A stretch of 64,000 nucleotides of DNA from Helicoverpa zea (taxonomy: Eukaryota; Arthropoda; Insecta; Lepidoptera; Noctuidae), in contig NC_061463.1 of the NCBI RefSeq assembly GCF_022581195.2, positions 2,914,001 through 2,978,000 of the forward strand. The letters run 5' to 3'. The stretch's first letter is position 1. Each line of letters begins with the position of its first letter. The position numbers were made by a program, and so were the translations under genes. Of the stretch, positions 11,499 through 21,650 are shown piece by piece. The notes beneath the pieces were generated by a model that ran no database searches, was not told the origin of the DNA, and saw nothing but the letters and a program-made list of their open reading frames with translations.

Positions 11499-11500
11499 TA

Positions 11501-12077
11501 CTGAAGCAACAAACAAGGATAATTTTAATAAAGAAGAAATTTTCAAGGTAAATAAACTGAAGAATTTAAATAAGTTTACAATAGACGCCACGTGTTTGAT
11601 CAGCAAAATATTTTCAATGTGGTCGGTTAATTTCCTGAATGATCAATGTTCATGTTATATAATATGTACTTAGCCCACAAAATAATAAGTAAACTTGATA
11701 AATGTGTCGTTTAAATCGATTACCCTAAGATATGAAGCACATTCAAGCAAAATAAAAGCACAAACTCTTCAGTTTTATTAGTATATCTTAAACATTCAAG
11801 ATACACTAATATACTTCACGACTTCTACTGAAATTAACTAGCTTTCAGGATTTGTACTAAGGTTTAATCTTCTATAATGTGTACAATATTGCTGATTTTC
11901 TTCCTTACCATCGATAAAGAAATAAATCCAAACCTTTCACTTCTAGAAAATGGAAAACTCGAACATAAATTCACCGCACCAGGGAATCTTTAAACTTTAT
12001 AATTCATGTAGTCAAAAGGCATTCAAATTATCTACTTAAAACCCCGGAATGGTTATCCGCAAATAATTCGAATTCCG
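11501..12077. other. Intergenic DNA, no feature seen
   Basis: AT-rich, with no recognisable coding or repeat ends. Confidence 0.4.
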
Positions 12078-12215
12078 AATTTAGAACCAATTGAAAACCT
12101 CTGTGGAGCACTCAAGAGATCTTGGTATCTCAAACAACATTACTATGCAGTTCACGATGTGATCCGAACGCTGATTCGAACGGAGCTTTGTTCGAATTAT
12201 AAATATTTTATTTGA
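12078..12215 (+). pseudogene. Tc1/mariner-type transposase C-terminal remnant
   Basis: Forty-five in-frame codons read NLEPIENLCGALKRSW and continue to a TGA at 12213. This matches the end of Tc1/mariner-type transposases, whose last catalytic block is usually written PDLNPIENLWxxLK. The catalytic aspartate position and the usual tryptophan have changed. No upstream part of the gene and no inverted repeats could be found, so this is an old fragment. Confidence 0.55.
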
Positions 12216-13337
12216 ATTTGGAATTATATTTTATTAGTGTTTGATTTAAGATCGTTTAATATTTGCTTGTAAATATTTTTTATGCAGTATATAGGTAAAC
12301 GTATTGTTATCGTGTCTCCTAATAAAAGCTGAAACTGACTGACAACTTCCTATTAGTTTAGAGAACCCCAGGCTGTATTAGAAATATTTCTCTTTTCCTC
12401 CCTTTTTCATTTTTGCTTTTCAAATTAGAGCCCACAAGTTCTTTTAATATATGAAAGAAAACATAATTGTAGTAGAAATACTGCAGTTTAACGTTTTTGA
12501 AACTACAAATCAAAATAAAGAGCCCTACATTGTAGATCTAAACGTGAACTAAAAACCAGAGCTCGTAAACTTAACAAAAGCGCTTAATTGGACCACAGAT
12601 GTTCCACCATTGTATGTTCCCCGAGTTTACACGTGCTACTTGTCATTCACACAATCCGTTATACGCAGTAACACTCATTTGTTCACTCCCCTTGTTTTCA
12701 CACTGTATGACGCGCTTCGTGTCAACATGGACGCAAATTGTATTTTTTATACTGCATTTTGTTTTTTATAGAAACTAGATATTAAGGAAAATATGTATAT
12801 GACGACCATTCGGATTTTTTCTCGATCAAACGAAACTTGAGTATTTTTACTGAAAATAGGCACCTACAATTTGGAAAACTTCTCCTTTTTCGGTCCCTTT
12901 AAAAAATAAAAGAAAGCGAAGTAGTTTTTCACGTAGTAATGACACCCGTTATTTGTTGGTAGATTAAATGAAACGCAGTTCCAAGCACCTATATTACGCT
13001 TATAAACTACTATTGCATTTTTAGAACTTATTATGTTTTCTCTACGTTTTCATATACTTATCAAACGACCAAACAAAAATTTGTAGCGGCGTTTCATTGC
13101 CAACATACCAAGTTACGTGCAAAACAGTTTTACAACCCTTTCAATAACGACCTCGGTCCATATCAAGCGTTCAAACGGATCTCAAAACTAAAGTTTATTG
13201 GGCCATAAATTCAAAATGGCGGCGTAGGTGACATAACTGTTAGAAGTGCATCACGTAATGGCTGTTACACGTATAAGGTGCAGTTTTACGTGCATTTATT
13301 TAAGACTGCTGATGTGTATTTTGTACTGGATATTTAG
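12216..13337. other. Intergenic DNA, no feature seen
   Basis: No coding segment, terminal repeat or RNA gene was recognised on either strand. Confidence 0.4.
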
Positions 13338-13560
13338 CTCGAACTCGAACTCAAACTCAAACTCAAACTCAAAATCGTTTATTCAAATTAGGCTGATAAA
13401 TCAGCACTTTTCGAACGTCAAAAACAAAAGACAGCCCCCAAAACGCCCGCCCTTCACCACTTCCTATGTGTTTTTGCTGGGAAGAAGAAGTGGCGCAACA
13501 AACTCCCCAGCAACACATGTCTGTCTGTAAGGTTTGAAGAACCAGAATGTATACAAAACA
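13338..13560 (-). repeat. LINE 3' end with (GAGTTT)n tail
   Basis: On the minus strand a non-coding 3' region passes through CCCAGCAAAAACAC and a TTTGAATAAACGATT signal and ends in repeated GAGTTT/GAGTTC units (plus-strand 13338-13370). A polyadenylation-like signal followed directly by a simple-repeat tail is typical of 5'-truncated non-LTR retrotransposons. The family was not determined. Confidence 0.5.
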
Positions 13561-13856
13561 AGTCAAATAAAAATATCATTATCACATGATAACCATTATA
13601 TAAAATTAGGAAAGAAAAAACAATACAAACTTAACACAAGTAGGCTAGCACACAGATTTACACCCATAAATACTAAGCACTCAAGCATTACTTATAGTCT
13701 ATTAACTGTATCTAAAGCCTCCTGTTACTGAAATAAAAATGTATTTTTAACATAAGCATAAAATCGGCGTGCCCACCCACATGCGCAGATGGTTATGTTG
13801 TAGCTGTACAACACAAACAAGGTGTACCTGCTAGGACTACAGTATTATTATTTTTA

Positions 13857-14223
13857 ACTGCCTCGTTGGTCTAGCTGTCGCTAGTGCGGCTGCTAATCAC
13901 GAGGTCTCGGGTTCGATTCCCGAGTCGGGCCGAAATCGCTTTGTGGGTTTTAGAAGACTTTCACAAAGCAGCCCGGAGCCTGGAAGCTGGTGATTGATAC
14001 ACCCGTGCATCGGAGAGCACGTAAATGTCGGTCCTGCGCCTGATCTCTCTCCGGTCGTGTCGGATTACCGTCCCATCGGGCTATGAGAGTTAAGGAATAG
14101 TGAGTGCACCTGTGTCTGCGCAAATGCTCGTGCACTATAATATGTCCTGCGTAGTTGGCTAATCTCCTTACATGAGAACAGCCGCCGTAGCCGATAATCG
14201 GCTAGGAGAACATCATTATTATT
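13857..14223 (+). mobile_element. tRNA-derived SINE, full length
   Basis: The head is tRNA-like, with an A-box-like TGGTCTAGCTG and a canonical B box GGTTCGATTCC, together forming an internal RNA polymerase III promoter. The body contains TGGAAGCTGGTGATTGA, CGGAGAGCACGTAAATG and GCCGCCGTAGCCGATAAT. It ends in an ATT-rich tail. A second copy of the body lies at 38154-38440. The tail and the left flank are both ATT-rich, so the target duplication is ambiguous. Confidence 0.85.
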
Positions 14224-14922
14224 TTCTCCAAAAAAATTATTGTATTGTATACTCGGTATTGTCCACCTCCTGGTTACAAAAAAAAATATGTCAACAGGTT
14301 CAGCCGTTTTAACGAATGATAGTACTAAGCTCTTGGTACTCTATCAGCATTTAAATTAATAATGCAGAATCAATCTCAAAGCATTAATTTGTATCTCGTC
14401 AGATTTAAATTTCTGTAATACAAAATCAAGATTAAACTAAAACAAGATTCCCCATAATCTCGACAACCCGCCTCAAAGCTCTTTTTAAACTCCATTTAAA
14501 TTAGGAACAGAACTTCCAAGAACAAAACCACAGATTTCTTAACCAAAGCCGTGAAGAGGACTTCATTTACAGACAAACAAGTCATAGAGAACCGAAGCTT
14601 CAAGTAATTGCTGCTTAAATACTTCCTGAGTTCCTGACTGATTTCTAAGTACCCTCTAAGAGGTACTCGGATTAAAAATGGAAATGAACGGAAATTCGGA
14701 TTAAACTTACAAATTGTAAAGTTCGTCCTTTACGGTAAGAACCTTTTTTGATTCATTATCTACACTCAATATTGAGGATAAAGTTAGGCGGTTTTGCTTT
14801 TTAAGCCGAGAGACACTTTTAATGAAATGTTGACATACTTTTCGATCATTTCCCATTATAACACTTCCGAGTATAACACAGCTGAATTTAGATAGAGATT
14901 ACGCAATGTTTTAAATTCTACA
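14224..14922. other. Intergenic DNA, no feature seen
   Basis: No coding or repeat structure recognised. Confidence 0.4.
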
Positions 14923-15379
14923 AAAATTAAATTATAAATTAAAAAAAACCCCCGGTCCAAAAAACTACGCAATTAAACCCTATAAAAAGCAAAAAATAAC
15001 TTTAAACACTATGTAAGTACCAACTAAAGCATGTCAGACTAAACTAAATGTTGTCGTGTCGGGGGACCACTCTAATTTATAAACCTAACGTTAGAAGTAA
15101 TTATATACTACTACATTATATATACTACTTATAACTTTGTATATAATTGTGTTTACATACGTGTATTTTTATACGAATGTTGTAATTAGGTAGGTATCAT
15201 TTGATTTATGTAAGTATTTTTAAAGGTAAAAAGCGGTCCCCCGACACGTCAAAATTTAGTTTTGTCTGACATGCTTTAGTTGGTACTTACGTAGTGTTTA
15301 AAGTTATTTTTTGCTTTTTATAGGGTTTAATTGCGTAGTTTTTTGGGTCGGGGGTTTTTTTAAATTTATAATTTAATTT
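14923..15379. repeat. Foldback repeat, arms about 145 bp
   Basis: The left arm (14923-15067) and right arm (15235-15379) are inverted copies. Both contain ACTACGCAATTAAACCC, GCATGTCAGAC and a GTGTCGGGGGACC-type block, with only a few differences. The loop is about 165 bp and AT-rich. The block AACCCCCGAC also appears, inverted, at the far end of the next repeat (about 16036-16050), so the foldback and 15380-16052 may be parts of one element. Confidence 0.8.
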
Positions 15380-15970
15380 TATTTCACGCTTTTTGAAGGA
15401 GCTCCTTAATTTTTCCTTCTTTCATTTAATTTGATCTCGGCCAAAGGAAGCTGTTTAACAATCCTCATGACAAACTGGCTCTGGGAGAATTGCACAGATT
15501 GAGAAACAATAAAGACTAACCTTTGGTCATACTAGATTTTCAGCAAAAATATAAATCGGTTTATCCGTTTCATTCCGGCATTCCAGGGTTTCATCCGTCA
15601 CATCCCATTTCCAGCATCAGGTTCTCGTCAATTAGAAACATGAAGAGGACTCGTCAAGACAAATTCAACGAGCCCAAACTCGATGCGTTTACTAAAAGGC
15701 AGTTCAGGGTTACGTCTCCTATCTTCGTGCCCTAACAGCAGACCAGCTCAGTGGTTCCAGAAGACATTAGTGTTTCAAATTTCAGATCCCACATATGCTT
15801 GCAAGTAACTGAGCGTGTAACATTCCTATCACACCTATCAAACGAGCTGATGACCTTGAAGACCTGAACCGATTTCCACCAAACATAGCTAAGAACACTC
15901 CCGAATGACATTCCTTTCAAACAAAAAAAACCGCATTACAATCGGATCATCCGTTTGGGAGCTACGATGC

Positions 15971-16010
<40 letters not shown>

Positions 16011-16052
16011 TCAAACTTATAACACCCCGTCGTTTTTGCGTCGGGGGTTAAA
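15380..16052 (+). repeat. Dispersed non-coding repeat ending GCGTCGGGGGTTAAAAA
   Basis: A non-coding stretch with higher GC than its flanks. It contains CCAAACATAGCTAAGAACAC and a CACCCCGTCGTTTTTGCG block, and ends in a G-run followed by TTAAAAA. It resembles a family I associate with moth genomes, but only one copy is present here and the class is unknown. A CA microsatellite interrupts it at about 15975-16004. Confidence 0.45.
15975..16004. repeat. (CA)n microsatellite
   Basis: About 15 uninterrupted CA units lie inside the dispersed repeat. Confidence 0.9.
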
Positions 16053-18334
16053 AATGACATTCTACAGCTTTTTTGCACCACTGTAGCAAAACAGCCAGAA
16101 TTTATACAATAATAGATAACCGCCAGAGGATTCACCGTCCCGAGATTTCCCGATAAATGGGCTATCTAACTCTGAAAGACATTATCATACCAGTCCAGTA
16201 AACCCTAAGATTAACGCGTCCAAAACAAACAAATACACTTTATGAAATCAACTATTATAGATACCTACAGATTTGCTGAAAAGATCCTAGGACCTTCCAT
16301 CGCTATCGATAAATGCTAAATGCTGATTCTCTATGACAAACAAAAGACCAGATGTACCTACATCGCTTATCTAACTAGAGTTTTTCTTCAGCAAAACTAC
16401 TCGTGAAACTACACAGAAGTAATAAAGCAGTTTTCTTACAGTTTTACGAGAAAACTATGAACGGTCTGCGTCATCAAAACGCCCTTACACTTTTTCCCGG
16501 GAATTCTTAGGGTTGTATTACATTTATCAAATAGTCTTTCAAGTGTGCTCTTTTGGATTTCTTATAAAGATTTATAATGTGGAAAATTCCAATAACTAGA
16601 TGTTTTTATTTTGAATTTTCCACAATTTATTTCTGGCAGAGATTTTGATTTAAACGTCATTTTTATATTTTGGTATGATTCTATGTTTCTAGTACGTTTG
16701 ATCAAGTAGTAAAGTGTTCTAACATATATTGTAACAAGACGTGTGCAATGTTATACCACCTTTAGTTGAAGAAAAAAATGTTCCCCTTATTTTGACGTGA
16801 CGTCACAGATTGAGGAAAAATTGGATGATGTAATGTGTGGGTAAAAATGTATCCTATATGTCGGTTGCGTAGGTAGCTAATTTTGTTAGAACCAAAATAT
16901 GTTGGGTGTTTGTGAAATCCTATATTGTACGTAGTGTCACGTTTAGCGTGTGGACGGTTTAGATTTTAAATTAAACCCCACATTGTGAACATAAAAATTT
17001 ATTTCCAAGGTCGCGATTCGAATGCCCGTCAGCAAAATTAATTTTGTTATATGGAGGTAAAGCGCGCTAGCACTGTCCTGGCTTCACGTGGAGAGATGTC
17101 CGGTGATGACGCTCAGCCGAGGAGGCGCTTCAGGGTGGACGACCCGCAGATGGTGATGCAGTATGGTAGAGGGTAATCGGTGCACGGTGCCTCTCGGTGC
17201 CTGTCGACGTTCGGCCAACGGATCAGCCGTGGCCCGGAGTTTAAGCCGAACTTTGAACCCGAACTTTGGACCCTGGAATTTACATCCATTCAAATAAATG
17301 TCCATTTCTGATTGTCCTCCTCTGACTGTGTTTGCCGCGGAAGCGGAAGCAGAAGCTCAGTGCGCTTAAGGCGAATGTGTGCAAATTCACAGTCAGAATC
17401 GGAGTTTACAGAGAACAGCTGAAATGTAATTTTTATATAAAATGTATAAAACATATAAAAAATAAGATGCAGGGATAAGCAAATGAAAAGAATAACCCTG
17501 ACTGCTTATGATGATGAAAAAGGCTACAAATGATGCGACAATGTGCAAAGCAAGAAAAGATGAAATCTGCAAGTCATTTGCCAACGGTCACCCAATAGGT
17601 GGGTGGTAGCAATTACACGAATTGTTCAACACTTACCCAATACGGGGAGATGCACTGATTCTACAATATAGAGAATAAGTTAAACGAAATTTGAAAAATA
17701 TGTTTTCAAAATTATAAAATAAAACCGTTAAGACCACGATTAACGTCACGCACTAAGGACTGGCAAAAGTGAGTGCTTGTAAGGAGCGCGTGAACGTGTG
17801 TCTTCCGTGATGATATTTTAAAAATGGTCGAGTCGCTAAAGCAGCTAACCAACCTCACGGTACACGCCCGTGAATGAGTAGCGAACGAATCCGATTTGCA
17901 TTGGTACAGCAGTCCAGGTAAAAGAATCGAAACCATATCACAATGACGTGAAGTCCAATTTGGTTTAACTTGCCGTTGCACCGATACAGATAATGACTAC
18001 GTACTGTTTGTTTTTAAGTTTTGATTAAGTTACAATTTTTTATTTCTAGACCCAAGTTGTTATAATAAATATGAATTTAAAAATACGTTAATCAGTTTAG
18101 TAAAAGAAATAAATAATACTTAATTAACGAAACAAATAATTGTACGCGTTTCTAAACGCAACCGTAGGTAGACATTACATTTATTTATTTATTTTTCTAC
18201 CCACCTTATATTAATATTTTGATTAAAAACAAAAGGCAAGTATTTTAAAACGTTGACATTAACGTACAACGTTACAGTAGATATAAAGCAATTTGACAAC
18301 GATGTGGTGAATTAATTTTAAATTCGCTATTGAA
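16053..18334. other. Intergenic DNA with a GC-rich patch at 17045-17390
   Basis: Mostly AT-rich with no feature. The patch at about 17045-17390 is GC-rich and looks like old coding or retroelement DNA, for example short open stretches around GGACGACCCGCAGATGG. No frame stays open and no family could be recognised. Confidence 0.35.
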
Positions 18335-18812
18335 ATGAAAATGAAATCTTTATTGGTTCACCACACAATACCTATTTATTGTAGGGAAAGTTAAATGATA
18401 TTTTTATTTGGTTAAGCCTTAAGTGAAATAACCTACTCCAGTAATTATTCTAGAAGAGAACTGAAACCTGAGATCTACCCAAACCTACAATAATACCTAA
18501 ACCAAAATGGCCGTCACATTTCTTATAAAATACGTTCCTCCTCTCAAAAGTACCTAAGCGTCTCAGCGTTACAAGCAAGTAAATATATTACATTACACCA
18601 TACTCCGATAGAAATGTCAAGTCACTTAATAAATTAACATTATACTCCCTTCATGTTTACATGACCTTGTTACACGCAGCTTTTACGAAAACATAAGAAA
18701 AAACCGGCCAAGAGCGAGTCGGATTCGAAGGAAAGTCGATCAGCCTTTTTATCGTCCCACTGCTGGGCATAGGCCTCCTACAGAGCTCTCATACAGAGAT
18801 GTACAGGGGCCC
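18335..18812 (-). repeat. Two short retroelement 3' tails
   Basis: At about 18335-18380 the minus strand reads GGTGAACCAATAAAG and then TTTCATTTTCATTTC, which looks like a retroelement 3' tail. At 18745-18812 the minus strand reads GGAGGCCTATGCCCAGCAG and then TGGGACGATAAAAAGGCTG. This block is close to the 3' ends of the RTE LINE (about 32880-32925) and of the SINE at 39180-39230. Both are probably 5'-truncated tails; no target duplications were found. Confidence 0.45.
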
Positions 18813-20054
18813 AATAAAAGACTTATTTTACTACAGTTTTTAGTATCTGTTATTAATTTCAGCTGTTTTGCTATCACGTTTCAAAGGACTGACGAATAGC
18901 GAAACGGGACCCGTTTCAAACTCTTGAACCCTTGAATCGCAACTGTTTACAAAATGTACAATATTGGACACACTCCAGTGAACTATGGTATATAAACTAA
19001 AGTGACCTTTGGTATTAATGGGACGTTGTACGCGTGCTCGCTCACCACGTGGCCCAATTTGGATAACAACAACAAACAATGTAGTCTAGTATTGGGTATG
19101 ACAGAAAGTAGTTTTTACTCTATCTAGATAACACCAATCTACATTGTTAAGTTTAGAGTTTTAGAAGGTTTTAGAACCTACAGGTATACTTGTAAATATC
19201 GATAATAACACGAGTTAATTTTAATAACCCGTGTTAACACACCACTCAATGCTGGATTGTTGGAATATAATTTAAACGGTTGTACATAGAAGTGCCCTTA
19301 TATTGACCTCTTTCTATTTTCATAGACAAAACCACCACATTAAACACCCAGTCCGCTTCGTTAAACGTTTGATGACACGTGCAGTTATCACTTTTAAAAA
19401 TACAGCATTACACAAACACACCTCAGAAAAAATATTTAAAAATATAAAACAGGATACTAAAAAGCTTTTGCCATTTAAAGAATCAAATTAGTATAACGAA
19501 ATCAATTAGATTGACAGTAACCAAAAAATTTTAAGGTTATTTTCACGCTACAAAAAGGTCACAAGGGTATTCGTACTTACGAAAATCGAAGCGGACTCCC
19601 ACACAAGCACAAATAAGCTGGCAGTTAACAAAAAAAAGAAAAGAACAACGTTTGAATTTAAAATTACAAAAAAGGAACACTCGAAATGCATTTGTTTTTG
19701 GCAGGATTGAGAGCTTCGCGACATGATGACATGCGCGGGTTGGCCCGCACCTGCGCAGTTGAGCTCTCATACTGGCTCCTACCACAGACGGGGCAATTAT
19801 TTCTGTGAAATTTCCGCTTCGCCCTGTATCGGAAATTTTTAGGGCTTGCCGTGTCGGTTGGATCAAAGCGAGGTTTTGACAGGTAATCGTGACAGCCATT
19901 TTTACGGCGAAATGACATGGTTTGATTAATAGATGTTTAGTTGATAATGGCAGGGTGTGTCAGGTGAGTATGGTAAAATGGGCGATTTTCCTTCAGTTTG
20001 TTGATGAAGATACTTCAATCGTGTAATAATTACATGGATAGAAATCAAGATATG
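18813..20054. other. Intergenic DNA, no feature seen
   Basis: Open frames at 19543-19918 (minus) were examined. They have no recognisable domain and no coding signature. Confidence 0.35.
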
Positions 20055-20457
20055 GTCGCAATTAGGGCATGCAATACCGGTTAACCGGTTTCGTTTTTAC
20101 CGGTAAATCGCCCATTTTTGCGAGTTTTAAATTACCGGTAAAAATAATACGAAACCGGTTTTTACGTTTTTCTGATAAAATATAGCAATTGTTCATTTAA
20201 CGTCAAATCTTTGTTATGTAGCCTGAATATAATGTAATGTTGCATACATTACGTATTGTAAGAGTGTTAAACTTGGTGTTTTTTAGGAAAGTAAACTTGT
20301 GTGTCCTTAACTATCTCTAGGTTAGATACAAATCTTCTTTCTCATCTTAATTTATAAAATCTAAACAAATTGTATTCATTCGGTTATTCTGTTTTTCCTC
20401 ATAGCTGTCAGCTCATAATAGGTACAAAGTAGCTAATGCTTATTTTACCTACTCTAT

Positions 20458-21045
20458 GACCTTACTGAGCAAGAGCTTTTACTTCACCACCTTGCGGACA
20501 GCTCTGAGGACACGGTGGAGCACACAGTCCAGGTGTGCACTGCTTGGGAAGGGTACCGCCGTGTTGTCGTCGAGGCAATAGGCAGCGGCGACCTTTCGCG
20601 TCCTTCCCTGGTTCAAGCCATGGTCCGGAGCTTGAGGGAATGAGAAGCCGTCGTCTCCTTCTGGAAGCAGTCATGCTCGAGAAGGAGATGGCGGAGCGAC
20701 TGCGAGTAGCACCTCTCATCCCAGCCGCTGTAGTGGACCAGGAAGACACCACGGGCACCAAGGGTCGAGAGACGACTCCCGGCCACCATAGGCGTCGGTC
20801 TGTGGGCTTTGAGTTCGGGTGGCTCATCGTTCCACCGTCTGCATAGACAACAGACCCGTGTCAGCGGCGCGCGTTGTTCCACGGGCTCCTCAGGGAGATG
20901 TCAGCAAACCCAGTGGGACCCAGCAGGGCCAAGGCCTGCCGGGGCTGCGGGATTGTTCGAAAGAGTTACCGCGACCCTGGTCCATAAAACGCCTACTAAA
21001 AAACATGGGTTTTAGACAGAAAGAGTCTGTCGTTTGATGATTTAA
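20458..21045 (+). pseudogene. R1-clade LINE ORF2 C-terminus and 3' UTR fragment
   Basis: From 20458 the plus strand reads in frame as DLTEQELLLHHLADSSEDTV, then a cysteine-containing VQVCTAWEGYRR block and SLVQAMVRSLRE. A TGA follows where related ORF2 proteins continue, and a shifted frame resumes near EKEMAERLRVA. This pattern is the zinc-knuckle region at the end of R1-like ORF2. At 20941 it reaches the GGGGCTGCGG tail shared with 800-862 and 52475-52610. It is broken by a stop and a frameshift, and lies inside the hAT element. Confidence 0.7.
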
Positions 21046-21099
21046 CATAAAAAAGGGCTTTCACCTCAATTAAAAATATATTTTTTTACAGTAATTCTT

Positions 21100-21405
21100 A
21101 ACGTTTATCCCATCTTATGACGGGGTCGGCTTTCCGTATCTTCCTTCTTCCACTTCGCTCTATCCTCCTGAATAGACATCTTCCTCTTCGAGTTCGCAGA
21201 TTTTCATGTCATTCATTACGACACTCAACCACCACGGTTTCGGCCTGCCTTTGCGCCTTTGACAGGGTATATTGAGATTGAGTATCACATTCACACTACC
21301 GATGTCCTCAGGTGTCACTCCTTTTTACATGTCCGTACCATCGCAGCCGTTTCTCTTGCATTTTGTCGGCGACATCGCGTACGGATGGTACTGACATGTT
21401 TTTTG
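21100..21405 (-). pseudogene. RTE-like LINE ORF C-terminal fragment
   Basis: On the minus strand two coding blocks are visible. VRDVADKMQEKRLRWYGHVK is followed, after a stop or frameshift, by RRKGRPKPWWLSVVMNDMK. The latter continues as a frameshifted WKKEDTES-type end. These match the end of RTE-like non-LTR ORFs (the WYGHV and GRPxxRW motifs). The fragment is oriented opposite to the R1 piece beside it, also inside the hAT element. Confidence 0.65.
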
Positions 21406-21625
21406 TTACGGCCCACGTCACAAAAAACGTTTACCACCTTATACTTTGCATATTTATTTAGTTTTTGCTTTAAGACTACTCAATCTTATTGTTATAATAT
21501 CACATTAAAAAAAAAATACAAAAATTACCGTTTTAGCGGTTTACCGGTAAAAATATTTTTATTACCGATTTTTTACCGGTAATTTTTGTTTTACCGAAAT
21601 TGCATGCCCTAGTCGCAATGTTAAA

Positions 21626-21650
21626 CTATACTATACTATACTATACTTAC
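21626..21650. repeat. Short (ACTAT)n microsatellite
   Basis: About five units of ACTAT lie just outside the hAT target duplication. Confidence 0.8.

Larger units (their letters stand above)
20063..21611. mobile_element. hAT-type DNA element, 1.55 kb, with LINE fragments inside
   Basis: The ends are 13-bp perfect inverted repeats, TAGGGCATGCAAT at 20063-20075 and its complement at 21599-21611. They are flanked by an exact 8-bp duplication, GTCGCAAT, at 20055-20062 and 21612-21619, as produced by hAT transposases. Several ACCGGT-type motifs crowd both ends (for example 20076-20165 and about 21525-21595). No transposase is present. The interior holds an R1-like LINE fragment in plus orientation and an RTE-like LINE fragment in minus orientation, so this is a non-autonomous chimeric copy. 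Confidence 0.9.

Noticed and set aside
13857..13930. A possible functional tRNA gene with good A and B boxes
   Set aside because: It is the head of a SINE: the body and tail continue directly, and the body recurs at 38154-38440. The acceptor stem does not pair properly.
17084..17305. GC-rich patch with a 73-codon minus-strand frame
   Set aside because: No family is recognisable and neighbouring frames are broken. It is kept only as a note in the intergenic entry.
20535..21037. Overlapping frames of 68-121 codons on both strands
   Set aside because: They are GC-rich shadows of the R1-like LINE fragment. The recognisable protein is in another frame, starting near 20458.
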